Shown one piece after another: positions 23,054 through 31,677 of a DNA stretch of 45,371 nt. The DNA comes from a virus. A program made the position numbers and the translations under genes. Under the pieces are notes generated by a model, which was given only the letters and a program-made list of their open reading frames with translations, was not told the origin of the DNA and searched no databases. The stretch is taken from IMG/VR virus record IMGVR_UViG_3300029954_000026, positions 1 to 45,371 of that record. One strand, 5' to 3'. Position 1 is the first letter of the stretch, and every line of letters starts with the position of its first letter.

Positions 23054-23547
23054 CAGCTTCGTACCAGGTTGACCTGACTTGAGGATTCCAGCAGGCCGGA
23101 GAACTGGGCATACGACTGCCGAGTTGCTGCTGGCTTGCTCACCGACTTGGTGGCAACTGCAAACGTGGTGCTGATCGGACCAACAGTTTCGGAAACGACT
23201 GCTCCCGTTTTGGTTTCAGGCGCGATCAGGTCATCCGCATGGATCTCGGCGGCCAAGGCCATCTGGCCAGCCTTGATCTGTGGCGGGATTTCGTCGAGCC
23301 GCAACACCCAGCCCTGACGCTTAACCTCAGCTCTAGGCCAGGCCAGCGCCTGATCGCGATTCACAGCCCTGCCCTTCCATGGCATCGCATCCATTTGCAG
23401 GGCCGCGCGGCGCAGCAGGGATTCCTGCGCGACCTCGTCGGCTGGAATGACCTTGCCGAAGTTCGTGGCGTAGGTGACCAGTTCGGCGGCCGTTGCGAAG
23501 CTATCGGCGCCTGGCACCACCTTGCCGTTCTCGATCACCAGAGCCAT
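23053..23547 (-). CDS. Head-tail connector, DnaT-like domain
   Basis: The 164-residue protein starts MALVIENGKVVPGADSFATA after AGAGG; the frame extends to 23583 but that region overlaps the previous gene. The pattern GADSFATAAELVTYATNFGK ... LRRAALQMDAMPWKGRAV ... LAWPRAEV is that of the phage family named DnaT-like ssDNA-binding. By position it is the adaptor that binds the portal (gp6/gpFII-like). The replication name is a database legacy; a connector role is more likely. Confidence 0.75.
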   Translation of the reverse strand: MALVIENGKVVPGADSFATAAELVTYATNFGKVIPADEVAQESLLRRAALQMDAMPWKGRAVNRDQALAWPRAEVKRQGWVLRLDEIPPQIKAGQMALAAEIHADDLIAPETKTGAVVSETVGPISTTFAVATKSVSKPAATRQSYAQFSGLLESSSQVNLVRS

Positions 23548-23548
23548 G

Positions 23549-23884
23549 TCAGACCTCTTTCCAGCCGAGACGCTTGTGGTCATCTAGGCAGGAAGGATGA
23601 ACATGCAATTCCTCACCGCCCTGTTCAACCTTCACCAGGCCGGTGTAATCCGGTTCGTCGTCTTCCGCGACAGGCTTGCTTTGAGATTTGGCAGCCGCAG
23701 CCTCATCCGCAAGGCGCTGAGCATCTGCCGCAGTCAAATCAATCGCATCCTGTGCGCTTTTGCTCCAGTCGGCACGCTCCTGCTCACCCAGGGCTTCGAA
23801 TGCCTCGGCGCTCAAACCACTGAGTTCGATAGCCTTGGCCAGCAGCACCTTTGCCGCCTTCTGTTCTTTCGTCAGTCCAGCCAT
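23549..23884 (-). CDS. Small head/connector-region protein of unknown function
   Basis: The 111-residue protein starts MAGLTKEQKAAKVLLAKAIE, with GGAGA seven bases before; the ATG two codons earlier sits too close to that site. It is acidic and Ala/Lys-rich, with a helical N-terminal half and an acidic middle (KPVAEDDEPDYTGLVKVEQG), ending in LHVHPSCLDDHKRLGWKEV. Position between coat and connectors suggests a head-completion or accessory capsid role. The family is not recognised. Confidence 0.6.
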   Translation of the reverse strand: MAGLTKEQKAAKVLLAKAIELSGLSAEAFEALGEQERADWSKSAQDAIDLTAADAQRLADEAAAAKSQSKPVAEDDEPDYTGLVKVEQGGEELHVHPSCLDDHKRLGWKEV

Positions 23885-23903
23885 TGTCATTCTCCAGAAA
23901 CAA

Positions 23904-23925
23904 CACAGGGGCCGAAGCCCCTGGT
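23904..23925 (-). terminator. Stable hairpin after the major capsid gene
   Basis: CAGGGGC and GCCCCTG pair around a CTTCGG-type tetraloop. On the minus strand TGTTGTTT follows, a weak T-tract. It could attenuate transcription or protect the abundant coat mRNA 3' end. Confidence 0.5.
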
Positions 23926-23941
23926 TGTCGTTGTGGTTGAG

Positions 23942-25090
23942 TTAGCCGACCAGCAGGCTGATGTGCTCATCCTTGATCGCGCGGCAGCCCCAGGCCAAAC
24001 GGACGTGGTAGGCCGTTTGCAGGAACTGGCGGTAGACCGCGATCTCAAACGACAGACCGGTCAGCGGGTCGGTGATGGTGATCACGTCGTCCGCCGAGTC
24101 ACCGCCCTCGGGCATTGCCGGGGCGCGGGTAGCCAGTACGATCGCCGATCGGGCAAACGCCACGTTCGCGGTGTACGAGTTACCCAAGCTCAGGGCGTTG
24201 CCGGTTGGGATGACGATCTGCGAGCCGGGCTTGTTCAGGGTGATGGTGCCTGGGGCCGCAACACCAGCACCGACGACGTACTTGTTGTCGCCGTCAGCCG
24301 CGAAGGTTGCGATATCACCGGCCAGGACCGTGCCCGCGCCAGTCGCCAGCGCAATATTGGTCGCGCCTACGGCGGTAGCGCCATTGGTGACGTACGCAGC
24401 TCCAGTACCTTTAACGTGTCGGCCCACCTGGTGGGAATGACGAATTGCCATGTTCATGATGCGGTCGGTCATACCGTTGCGCAGCATGTCGCTGGAGCCC
24501 GCCTCATTGACCTTGAACAGGCCGGACTGCTTGCCGCGCATGTTACCGATGGCCGAGTGACCCAAGACCAGCTGTAGGTCGTTGGTAGGCGCACCGTTCT
24601 GCTCCAGAACCCCCAGCACGCCGGCGAAGTCGGACAGGTCAGCCGCAGTGCCAAAAGGCGTGGTGCCGGCAGTGCCGTAGGCGCGCGAGGCGTTACGGTA
24701 GGCTTCGAACCACAGATCCTTCTCTACCTCGTTCACCAGCGTGCGCATCGCCTGATAGAAGCGATCAGCCTGGATGGACGAGAAGGTGCCGGCGTTTTGC
24801 AGGCCTTTGGTCTGCTCGCCATTCCAGCGCACCGGAACGTGCTTGCTCTTGGTGATCGCTACCGCGACGTTGTCGACGATGGTGTCACCCGAGTCCGGAG
24901 CAGTTACGCCTGGGGTGTTATCAGCCGAAGCTGCTTCGCTGGTGATAGGCACCAACACGTCCTGGCCGATTGCCGCACGGGCAACGGACGAGTCTCGGGA
25001 TACCGCCGGGATGAAGCCTGTCATCTCACGAGAGATAACGTCCAGAGCTTCGTAAAGAGCAGGCACAAGCCCGTTCAAGGTGTTCGCCAT
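23942..25090 (-). CDS. Major capsid protein, P22 coat type
   Basis: The 382-residue protein starts MANTLNGLVPALYEALDVIS and continues REMTGFIPAVSRD. The opening is diagnostic for the P22 coat protein family, as are VPITSEAASADNTPG, KVPVRWNGEQTKGL-type residues (here KHVPVRWNGEQTKGL) and the C-terminal YRQFLQTAYHVRLAWGCRAI. It has the HK97 fold and forms the procapsid with the scaffold encoded just upstream. Start at 25090 after GTGGAGAAAG, close behind a terminator-like hairpin. Confidence 0.93.
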   Translation of the reverse strand: MANTLNGLVPALYEALDVISREMTGFIPAVSRDSSVARAAIGQDVLVPITSEAASADNTPGVTAPDSGDTIVDNVAVAITKSKHVPVRWNGEQTKGLQNAGTFSSIQADRFYQAMRTLVNEVEKDLWFEAYRNASRAYGTAGTTPFGTAADLSDFAGVLGVLEQNGAPTNDLQLVLGHSAIGNMRGKQSGLFKVNEAGSSDMLRNGMTDRIMNMAIRHSHQVGRHVKGTGAAYVTNGATAVGATNIALATGAGTVLAGDIATFAADGDNKYVVGAGVAAPGTITLNKPGSQIVIPTGNALSLGNSYTANVAFARSAIVLATRAPAMPEGGDSADDVITITDPLTGLSFEIAVYRQFLQTAYHVRLAWGCRAIKDEHISLLVG

Positions 25091-25105
25091 TTTGGCTTTC
25101 TCCAC

Positions 25106-25129
25106 AAAAAAGCCCGCTCAGTGGCGGGC
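25106..25129 (-). terminator. Terminator-like hairpin between scaffold and coat genes
   Basis: GCCCGC and GCGGGC pair around a 6-base loop followed on the minus strand by TTTTTTGTGG, which runs into the coat Shine-Dalgarno. It looks like a complete intrinsic terminator inside the head operon. Confidence 0.7.
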
Positions 25130-25165
25130 ATTGATTACTTGCCGGGCAACACCCGGCGGCTTTGG

Positions 25166-25954
25166 TCAGTCAGTTACCAAGCCGCCATTGCGTGCGTGAT
25201 CAGCCTTGGCGGCTGGATCAAGCGCATCAAATGCGGCTCGCGGAAGGGTCTTCTTGTCGCCACCCTTACCGCCATTGTTCGGAGCGCCGCCGCCATTGGC
25301 GCCGGAACCCTTGAGAATGTTGTCGCGATACGGGTAACGCTCGACCAGGGCTTCCAGCGCCTCGTCGAAGTCAGCCAGTTCGCCCGGACGGGCACGACTG
25401 TAGATCTTGTTGCCATCGTCGCCATACGCTACAACCTTGCCGTCTTCGACCTTGAAGGCCTTGCCGAAAGTGTTCTGGAGCATGTCAGGCGGAACGGCGA
25501 TTTTGTCGGTGACGAACTTGGAGCGACCGAAGGCGCCGCCGATCTTCTCTTGGTAGAGAATGCCGGTGGTGGTGTCGCGCTCCGCAGTGACGGTTTTGAT
25601 CTGCTCAGCGAGCGTGGTCACCTGGGCCTTGAACTTCTCCTCTGTGGCGGCGATGGCTGCTTGCTTGATCTCATCCACCTTACCGGCCTGGACGAGTTGC
25701 CCGGCGTCAAGGTTCGCGACAGTTGCCAGTGCGGCACGGGCCTTTTCAGGATCTTCAATGCCTTCGAATGCCTTGGCACGAGCCTCGGCGGTCTCTTTGG
25801 CTTCGCGGTGCCCTTTGGCTTCGGCGTTCAGCGCGGTGATTTTGGATACAGCCGACGGCGCATCAAACGCCACGTCCTTCCCATCATCGTGCGTGTAGAC
25901 CGGTTTGCCGTCCTGCACAACCACATGGCCTTGTTCGTCGAGTTTCAGTTTCAT
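25166..25954 (-). CDS. Capsid scaffolding protein
   Basis: The 262-residue protein starts MKLKLDEQGHVVVQDGKPVY after GGAGA. The middle is a long coiled coil (residues about 35-140, Ala/Lys/Glu-rich), followed by KIGGAFGRSKFVTDKIAVPP and a Gly/Asn-rich, basic C-terminus (GSGANGGGAPNNGGKGGDKK). A predicted coiled coil immediately before the coat gene is the mark of a scaffold, needed for procapsid assembly and then lost. The pattern is common beside P22-type coats in Pseudomonas phages. Confidence 0.85.
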   Translation of the reverse strand: MKLKLDEQGHVVVQDGKPVYTHDDGKDVAFDAPSAVSKITALNAEAKGHREAKETAEARAKAFEGIEDPEKARAALATVANLDAGQLVQAGKVDEIKQAAIAATEEKFKAQVTTLAEQIKTVTAERDTTTGILYQEKIGGAFGRSKFVTDKIAVPPDMLQNTFGKAFKVEDGKVVAYGDDGNKIYSRARPGELADFDEALEALVERYPYRDNILKGSGANGGGAPNNGGKGGDKKTLPRAAFDALDPAAKADHARNGGLVTD

Positions 25955-26032
25955 CGGTTCGTCTCCGGGCATCCGCCCATCTGGTGGGCCATCCGGCCCG
26001 GCGCGGCGCTATCCATCCGGAATCGCGCCCAT

Positions 26033-26058
26033 AAAAAAGCCCCGGCGGATGCCAGGGC
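26033..26058 (-). terminator. Terminator-like hairpin before the scaffold gene
   Basis: GCCC-C-GGC and GCC-A-GGGC form a stem with one mismatch followed on the minus strand by TTTTTTAT. Confidence 0.6.
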
Positions 26059-26083
26059 TCTTGTCCAATCAACAATCTTTTCG

Positions 26084-26302
26084 TTAGCGATTGGCGTCTT
26101 TCACAGCAAATACGTAGGAAACATAAGGACGTGTGTCCGGGGATAGTTTTAGCTCTGCGAGGCCTAGCTCATAATCGCCCGCTTCGACTCGATCCGCGAG
26201 AAATCGAAGAAAACCCGCAGCTTGGCTTTTGATGTCGATGGATACATCGTCACCATTCGCCATTGCTTGTTTCGCTACCACCATAATCTGCTGCATATTC
26301 AT
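26084..26302 (-). CDS. Hypothetical small protein
   Basis: The 72-residue protein MNMQQIMVVAKQAMANGDDV is not recognised. The N-terminal half is helical, with SIDIKSQAAGFLRFLADRVE, and the end is YVSYVFAVKDANR. No signal or membrane segment. AAGGAAT lies upstream of the ATG. It sits in the head module between a zinc-ribbon gene and the scaffold and may be transcribed with them; a structural role is not shown. Confidence 0.5.
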   Translation of the reverse strand: MNMQQIMVVAKQAMANGDDVSIDIKSQAAGFLRFLADRVEAGDYELGLAELKLSPDTRPYVSYVFAVKDANR

Positions 26303-26346
26303 GCTTCGCTATTCCTTCGCAAAAGCCGATAGCTTACGGTGGTACA

Positions 26347-26598
26347 TCAGATTAGAACAACCCTATCGCCCTTGAGTAAGCACCCAACACAAATCAGAGT
26401 CTTTGTCCCGCCAGTCGGCTTGCCATTCTTCATCAGCAAGCCAATCTTCGTTTCGATCACCTCACGCCCGCCGCAGCGATGGCATTGAACCATCGTTGCT
26501 GGCTTGGACATCGCACGAACACGCTTGCGCACCCGCTCCGCCGGAGTGTCCGGGGCTGGCGTGCCTTGAATGAGATGAAGCTTGGGCTTGTCGGTCAT
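26347..26598 (-). CDS. Small zinc-ribbon protein
   Basis: The 83-residue protein has two CxxC knuckles: MVQCHRCGGREV at about residues 36-47 and LICVGCLLKGD at about 68-78. They are separated by a beta-hairpin stretch, which fits a zinc ribbon. The N-terminal third is disordered and Pro-rich (IQGTPAPDTPAERVRKRVR). Its start overlaps the minor head gene stop (ATGA). Nucleic-acid binding is plausible, role unknown. Confidence 0.6.
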   Translation of the reverse strand: MTDKPKLHLIQGTPAPDTPAERVRKRVRAMSKPATMVQCHRCGGREVIETKIGLLMKNGKPTGGTKTLICVGCLLKGDRVVLI

Positions 26599-27707
26599 GC
26601 AGCCATCTTAGCGAATGCCTGCGCGTCGTGCTGCTTGATCTGCTCCAGGGTCAGCCATTCACCGGTTGGCGAGTAGAAATCCTCAAGGCTCTTGCCGCCC
26701 TTATAGAGCTGATACCGCATCGGCCCAAGCACCTGGGCCTTGCGGGCGTCCGACTGTCGCTCAAGCCAGGTTCCGAAAGTCGTATCTCCCGGCACCTGAC
26801 CATCCATGCTCGCCCGTTGAACTGGCGTCATCTCGTCAATGGGAATGCCAAGCTCTCGCCATGACTTGGTTCGCGGCGTTGAAGTGCTGCGACAACAGAA
26901 GTGAATCCGCCCCGGGCCTTGCAGCCATGGCACCTTGTGCCCTATCGGCTTGTGCGTGCCGACCTCATACGAAAGCTTGTCCCGGATGATGCAGTCGGTT
27001 GAGGTCTTCGTGTCCAAGGTGCTGAGCCAGTCCTCAGCCTTCAGGATTTCGCTGTTTGCGACGCTGAACTGTTCGCGCGCCGTGGCCGCTGTGTGGCTCA
27101 CCGCTGTCTGCACGACCGCTGCCAGGTCCTTCCGGGGGCGTTCAAGGAAGCCATCGGCATAGCCGGCCGCCCTAGTTCCGCGAATGCTGCGGATGATCTG
27201 GTCGGTGGTTTTGCCCTCCAGGTAGCCGGATCGGATCGCATTGCGAACCTTGACCATGCGCTCGGCGCCCACCTGCTTTCCCCAGTCACGCAACAAGCGC
27301 CCCTGGAATGGCCGAGACATCGCCGCGGCGTAGGCTTGTTCAGAGCCGATGCTCACCAGCGGGAAGCGCACGAGTACTGGCTCCGGCAACGCTTTTTGGA
27401 AGAGGGCCTGCTGCCAGCTGGTTTCGTATCCGGCAAGTTCCTGCAGGTCCGCGTCGAGCGCTTTGAATACTTGGTCATAGGCCAAAGCGTTGACCGCCCT
27501 CACCTCATCCAGCAACAACTCAAGGCGCTCAACGGTGAACGATTCGACAGGCATCCGCTCAAGCGCCTCCGTCAGCGCTGCGGACAAGCTGGCATCCGAC
27601 CGATTGAGTAGAGTGATGATGCGCCGCACCACGCCGAGCTTGTACTTCTCCAGCGATACCGCATGGGCGATATGCTCGTCCTGAAGGATCTCGTTGACCG
27701 TCGCCAT
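26595..27707 (-). CDS. Minor head protein (Mu gpF/SPP1 gp7-like)
   Basis: The 370-residue protein is of the phage head morphogenesis family. It has a helical N-terminal region, then RMVKVRNAIRSGYLEGKTTD, AVVQTAVSHTAATAREQFSV and the C-terminal signature EDWLSTLDTKTSTDCIIRDK with GPGRIHFCCRSTSTPRTKSW, corresponding to the W.STLD..TC..C..D.L...P..H..CRS pattern. It follows the portal, with which such proteins associate, and is probably packaged in small numbers. SD GGAG within the portal end. Confidence 0.88.
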   Translation of the reverse strand: MATVNEILQDEHIAHAVSLEKYKLGVVRRIITLLNRSDASLSAALTEALERMPVESFTVERLELLLDEVRAVNALAYDQVFKALDADLQELAGYETSWQQALFQKALPEPVLVRFPLVSIGSEQAYAAAMSRPFQGRLLRDWGKQVGAERMVKVRNAIRSGYLEGKTTDQIIRSIRGTRAAGYADGFLERPRKDLAAVVQTAVSHTAATAREQFSVANSEILKAEDWLSTLDTKTSTDCIIRDKLSYEVGTHKPIGHKVPWLQGPGRIHFCCRSTSTPRTKSWRELGIPIDEMTPVQRASMDGQVPGDTTFGTWLERQSDARKAQVLGPMRYQLYKGGKSLEDFYSPTGEWLTLEQIKQHDAQAFAKMAA

Positions 27708-29102
27708 TTAGAGAGCTCCGAGTGCTGGCCCTTGATCGGCAATCTTCTGCCTCTCAACCTCCCACTCAATGTCATCTGAGACCACGCCGCGGCGCTTATA
27801 CTCGTTGAACAGGGTTTCGTCAGAGAGCCGGCCTTGGGTTGCCATGTTGAGCAGTAGTGGAAGAGTGGTTTCCGGTGCGAAGTCCACGTCGAAGTTACCG
27901 TTCACCTTCACGTGGCCGCCCTCCTTCTCGCCCTTCCAGAGCGCGAAGTACTGAAGCACCTGGTCAAGTGTATCCTCAAGCTGCCCAGCCATGGTTTGCA
28001 ATGGGCTCATTTCCTGAGCCGCTTCTTCCTCGGCCTGGGTCGCCGTCTTGGTGGACTGCTTGTCCTTCTGCAGCAGCTTGGCGCCAGCGATACGCATCTG
28101 ATCTTCAAGGTCTTCCAGCGACTTGCGGCCAGCTTCAATAGCGGTCCCGGTATGCTCCACCCATTTCATGTCGCCACCGGTGGGCAGCTTGGTGGCGGAA
28201 CTGGTCCCAACCTTGAGCTCAAAAGCTTCGTCGTCGATACCGGAGATCATCAGCATCGGCACCCGGGCGACATGCAGGATGTTGTCCTGATCGCTTTGGG
28301 ACTGCCAGTGCTTCTTGTTGAGGTGCGCCAGCTCCAACAGCGGCGGCGTTGCGGTCATGAAGCCCGTGCGTTTGGTGTAGAAGGTGGCCAGCGGGATGAC
28401 AGAGAGCGTGTTCGTCCCCTCATCAACCTTGGTCCACTCCTTCTTGCCGTTGGCGTCCTCGGTCTTGCGGTACACCTTCCAGCCACCAGGGATCAACACC
28501 CTGATCTGTGGGATGACGCTCACACCGAAATCACCAGCACGCTCCTCTATCGCCTCGACATACCAGAACTGAGACAGCGAGCATTCGCCCCCCTTCTCTT
28601 CGCTGAGCCACCCAATAACCTGCTGAGGGTGGATCATCACTGCGTATGGGCGAACGCCGGCGGCTTTCTCGTCCGCCGCGGTGCGCACAACAGAATTGCC
28701 CTGCTCGTCTTTGGTCTTCGGATAATCAGCCAGCACATGACAAAGACCATGGGATAGCCCGATGGTAAACAGTTGCTGAGCCCAGACCTGCAGGTTGTTG
28801 CCCTGGCGATCGAAATTCTGCACGTAGGCCTTGATCGATTCAGGCACATCGTCGCCGAGCGCGATATGCTCTGCGAACACCCTGCCCTTCATGTTCTGGA
28901 CGGTCTCGCTGAACGCAGGCAGTAGCGTGGAGAGCGACAGGCGCTCCTTATACGCGTCGTCGTCCTCCTTTGGCCACTTCGGCAGGTAGAGCTTGCCAGC
29001 CAGCTGCATCGCCTTCGTTCCGCCCATCAGCGCATCAACAAGAGCCCAGTCTTCGCGCATGGCGTCTACTGCCGGTAGCGTTTTGCTTGGGTCATTGCTC
29101 AT
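27708..29102 (-). CDS. Portal protein (DUF4055 type)
   Basis: The 464-residue protein starts MSNDPSKTLPAVDAMREDWA and contains YLPKWPKEDDDAYKERLSLS, LLPAFSETVQNMKGRVFAE and GLSHGLCHVLADYPKT, typical of the DUF4055 portal family used with P22-type coats in siphophages. It forms the dodecameric DNA channel at one capsid vertex. The C-terminal part has a Gln/Glu-rich helix (DKQSTKTATQAEEEAAQEMS). It directly follows the terminase large subunit gene. Confidence 0.9.
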   Translation of the reverse strand: MSNDPSKTLPAVDAMREDWALVDALMGGTKAMQLAGKLYLPKWPKEDDDAYKERLSLSTLLPAFSETVQNMKGRVFAEHIALGDDVPESIKAYVQNFDRQGNNLQVWAQQLFTIGLSHGLCHVLADYPKTKDEQGNSVVRTAADEKAAGVRPYAVMIHPQQVIGWLSEEKGGECSLSQFWYVEAIEERAGDFGVSVIPQIRVLIPGGWKVYRKTEDANGKKEWTKVDEGTNTLSVIPLATFYTKRTGFMTATPPLLELAHLNKKHWQSQSDQDNILHVARVPMLMISGIDDEAFELKVGTSSATKLPTGGDMKWVEHTGTAIEAGRKSLEDLEDQMRIAGAKLLQKDKQSTKTATQAEEEAAQEMSPLQTMAGQLEDTLDQVLQYFALWKGEKEGGHVKVNGNFDVDFAPETTLPLLLNMATQGRLSDETLFNEYKRRGVVSDDIEWEVERQKIADQGPALGAL

Positions 29103-29106
29103 GGGG

Positions 29107-30438
29107 TCACATTCTCAGAGATTCAGTGGATGCAGTACGTTTGATGCACGGCCACTCAACGTCGATGCAATAGCCGATCGCCGTGGTGATGTGCTGGTAG
29201 TCGTTTTTCTGGTCTTCCTGGAAGGTCGAACCCATTTGAAGCTGAACCGTACTCAAGCCCTTGTGGCACCAGGGCGCGGTAACCGGGTTGATGAACAGGC
29301 TTGTTTCGCCTGACGCGGTCAGGATCTTCGCCCGTACGGCGTTCTGCCGGTCCTTGATGGATGGGTGCGCCGGCTTGACCTTGCGGGTGTACGTCCAGCC
29401 ATTAGCCTTGAGCACGCCCTCGATGTCGGTGTAGTCAGACGCGTGACCGTGCTTCTCACCAGCCTTGCCCGCCGGGTCGCCGTAGATCAGGACGTGCTTG
29501 TTCTTGTGATCCTTGAACTTGTCCACGAACTCAGCAGCCGACTGCTTCGAAACGGCGCTGATCAGCACAATCTCATCGAGCAGATAAAGGTCTTTGCCAT
29601 CGTTGCGCCGGACACCGATCGCAGATGACAGAGGCGTGAAGTTCTGGTCGTGCATCCACATCAGCTGCTCATGCGGCTCTATGGCTGCATCCGTGGTGTT
29701 CGCTTTGCTGTAGTCCTCGTAGATTCGGCCAGACGCCGTTTCGAACGATGCTTCAAATTCCTGCTTGAACTGCTTGGCCGACATGGCCCGCTTCATTGCG
29801 TCCATTACGTCAGCCGGAAGAATCTCGGCCGATTTCCAGTGGAACACACGGAAGTTCGGGTCATTGCCCGACTCCGCCTGCATGCACAGGTCGTAATAGT
29901 GGTTCAGGCCGTCCGGTACGCCGAGCAGCCAGCACCAGGCCCGGTAATCCGGCATGGTTGGGTTGACGGTGTTCAGCGCCGGGAGAATGTTTGCCTCCCA
30001 GGCATCCGGCTTAATGTCAGCAAACTCATCAATGCCGCCACCGGTCCACGGGATACCCTCAATCCGCTGCGGCTTGTCCAGGCCGATGACGTGAATCTCG
30101 CTACCGTTGTCCAGGTAGATGATCAGGTCCGACTCGGACGGCCGGCGACTGTGCATGCAGCACAGCGTGAAGGCCTTGAGGTCATCCCAGAATATCTTCT
30201 TGGCCTGGGCGTGCGTTGGTGCGGCGGCGAAGTACATGCCGGTGTACGCCGATGCCTGCTTCACCACGAAGCGCTTGAAACGCTCAGTCTTGCCGCTACG
30301 ACGGCCTGCGGGCACCAGTGGAAAACGAATTCCTTCCGACACCGCCGCCACCAGGGCGAGTTGCACTGGGTGATCCTTCAGTGGGTACCAGCGGGACAGC
30401 TGGCGATCAAGCATCAGGTTGCCGGTGTTCGCGATCAT
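29107..30438 (-). CDS. Terminase large subunit
   Basis: The 443-residue packaging motor has Walker A at 45-51 (GRRSGKT), Walker B near 132-137 (GGGIDEFAD) and a C-terminal RNase H-like nuclease region with Asp263 (WMHDQNF), Asp287 (YLLDEIVL) and Asp320 (LIYGDPAGKAG). The ATPase pumps DNA into the prohead, and the nuclease cuts concatemers. Start overlaps the small subunit stop by ATGA. Confidence 0.95.
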   Translation of the reverse strand: MIANTGNLMLDRQLSRWYPLKDHPVQLALVAAVSEGIRFPLVPAGRRSGKTERFKRFVVKQASAYTGMYFAAAPTHAQAKKIFWDDLKAFTLCCMHSRRPSESDLIIYLDNGSEIHVIGLDKPQRIEGIPWTGGGIDEFADIKPDAWEANILPALNTVNPTMPDYRAWCWLLGVPDGLNHYYDLCMQAESGNDPNFRVFHWKSAEILPADVMDAMKRAMSAKQFKQEFEASFETASGRIYEDYSKANTTDAAIEPHEQLMWMHDQNFTPLSSAIGVRRNDGKDLYLLDEIVLISAVSKQSAAEFVDKFKDHKNKHVLIYGDPAGKAGEKHGHASDYTDIEGVLKANGWTYTRKVKPAHPSIKDRQNAVRAKILTASGETSLFINPVTAPWCHKGLSTVQLQMGSTFQEDQKNDYQHITTAIGYCIDVEWPCIKRTASTESLRM

Positions 30439-30950
30439 GACGGCAGCCTCGCGATTAGATCGGCCAGCAGTTGGGCGTTGGAGTTGCCGCCGCCCTTCTC
30501 TATCAGCTTGAGCTCGGCCTTACGCTTCTCGATCTCAAGCAGTTTGATTTCTTCATCCAGCGACTTATCAGGCTCAACTCGGCGATTGACATAGACGTCA
30601 CCCGTCTCTTTGGCTGCTTGCTCGTAAAGCTGGGCAGTCAGCGCCAGGTTGCGCATGTTCTCGGCCTTCTCGGCCAGCCGCCCGAGGCCCCGAAGTCGGT
30701 ACGCGCGATTGGCAATGGGGATATCGGTTGTCTCTTCACGGAATCGCTTGCGAGCAGCGTGGAACAGGTTCACCCAGGTCTTGCCGAGCTTCTGCCCGGC
30801 AAACTTTGTCGGGTCGTGCGTTTCGCATTGCTGGCGGGTGATCTCAATCCCGAATTCTGTCTTGACCGCTGCTACCACCTGGGATGGCGTATCGAAGCAG
30901 GCCAGAGCCTGAACGATGAAGGCTTTGACCTCGCTTCGTAGTACTGCCAT
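30435..30950 (-). CDS. Terminase small subunit (DUF2280)
   Basis: The 171-residue protein starts MAVLRSEVKAFIVQALACFD; six codons further upstream another ATG is open but less typical. VVAAVKTEFGIEITRQQCET is the predicted helix-turn-helix of DUF2280 proteins, and a C-terminal helical part (DKSLDEEIKLLEIEKRKAEL) is likely the oligomerisation region. The small subunit recognises the packaging site; immediate coupling to the large subunit gene supports the call. Confidence 0.9.
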   Translation of the reverse strand: MAVLRSEVKAFIVQALACFDTPSQVVAAVKTEFGIEITRQQCETHDPTKFAGQKLGKTWVNLFHAARKRFREETTDIPIANRAYRLRGLGRLAEKAENMRNLALTAQLYEQAAKETGDVYVNRRVEPDKSLDEEIKLLEIEKRKAELKLIEKGGGNSNAQLLADLIARLPS

Positions 30951-30982
30951 ATGGTTGTCATCCGTCAATACCTGTCATGGAA

Positions 30983-31606
30983 TCAGGCCAACTTGAGCAG
31001 ACAGGTTCCGCAGGCCCTCGCAATGTTCAATTTCCCCACCTCAGCAGGACTGTTTGCAGCATCCACCAACGCTTGAACGTCAGGGCTTGCACCGTAGCGG
31101 CGGACAACACCGACGAACTCTTCGACGTCGTGGCCCTGCAGCTTGATCTTCGGTGCACCGTCTTGAGTGAATGCTGGTTGACCGTACTTGTCGGTCGCGT
31201 GAGCCAGGTGATAAAGCTCGTGTTCCAGTAGCGCGCAGAACTCAAGGTCGCTGCACTGAGCGCAGTAGTCAGCAGCCAGGGTGATGATGAAGGCCGGCAC
31301 GTCGCCGAACCAATCACGCATCTGTTGCTCCATCCGGGCCTTCTGCCAGCCGCCGGCGCGGAATGCTACCTGTTCGGCCTGACCCAGGACTGTGCGGCCC
31401 TGCTTCTCGAAGCTCGACGAAGCCCACATGATCCGGATGTCTGCATCAAGTAGATGGGCATGGTCTTCGTTGTGAATGCTGCCAGTGTCGGCAAGGATCT
31501 CGGCTTGGAGCCATTCCCATACTTCGGGCGCAGGCGTCAGGCGGATACCGAAATCGGAAAGGTCGGACAGGTCAAGTAGTGACGATGGAGGGTATGGCCT
31601 GTCCAT
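30983..31606 (-). CDS. Phage metallopeptidase-like protein
   Basis: The 207-residue protein starts MDRPYPPSSLLDLSDLSDFG after AGGGGACC; the frame beyond is open to 31786 but lacks such a site. HELYH (129-133) inside FCALLEHELYHLAHATDKYG is a zincin HExxH motif, and a downstream HDVEEF may add the third ligand. The whole matches the putative phage metallopeptidase family found next to DUF2280 terminases. The substrate is unknown; prohead processing or a host target are both possible. Confidence 0.8.
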   Translation of the reverse strand: MDRPYPPSSLLDLSDLSDFGIRLTPAPEVWEWLQAEILADTGSIHNEDHAHLLDADIRIMWASSSFEKQGRTVLGQAEQVAFRAGGWQKARMEQQMRDWFGDVPAFIITLAADYCAQCSDLEFCALLEHELYHLAHATDKYGQPAFTQDGAPKIKLQGHDVEEFVGVVRRYGASPDVQALVDAANSPAEVGKLNIARACGTCLLKLA

Positions 31607-31677
31607 GGTCCCCTTTTGCTTGTAATAGTGGCGCGTTGCCGGTATTGGTAGGGTTCGATCAATGCAAGGAGCAATAT

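Noticed and set aside
24797-26146. 449-residue plus-strand open frame across coat and scaffold genes
   Set aside because: It is antisense to two clear structural genes and spans the hairpin between them; typical shadow of GC-rich coding.
27912-28757. 281-residue plus-strand open frame
   Set aside because: It is antisense to the portal gene, without motif or start signal.
29650-30594. 314-residue plus-strand open frame
   Set aside because: It is antisense to both terminase genes, which have clear motifs.
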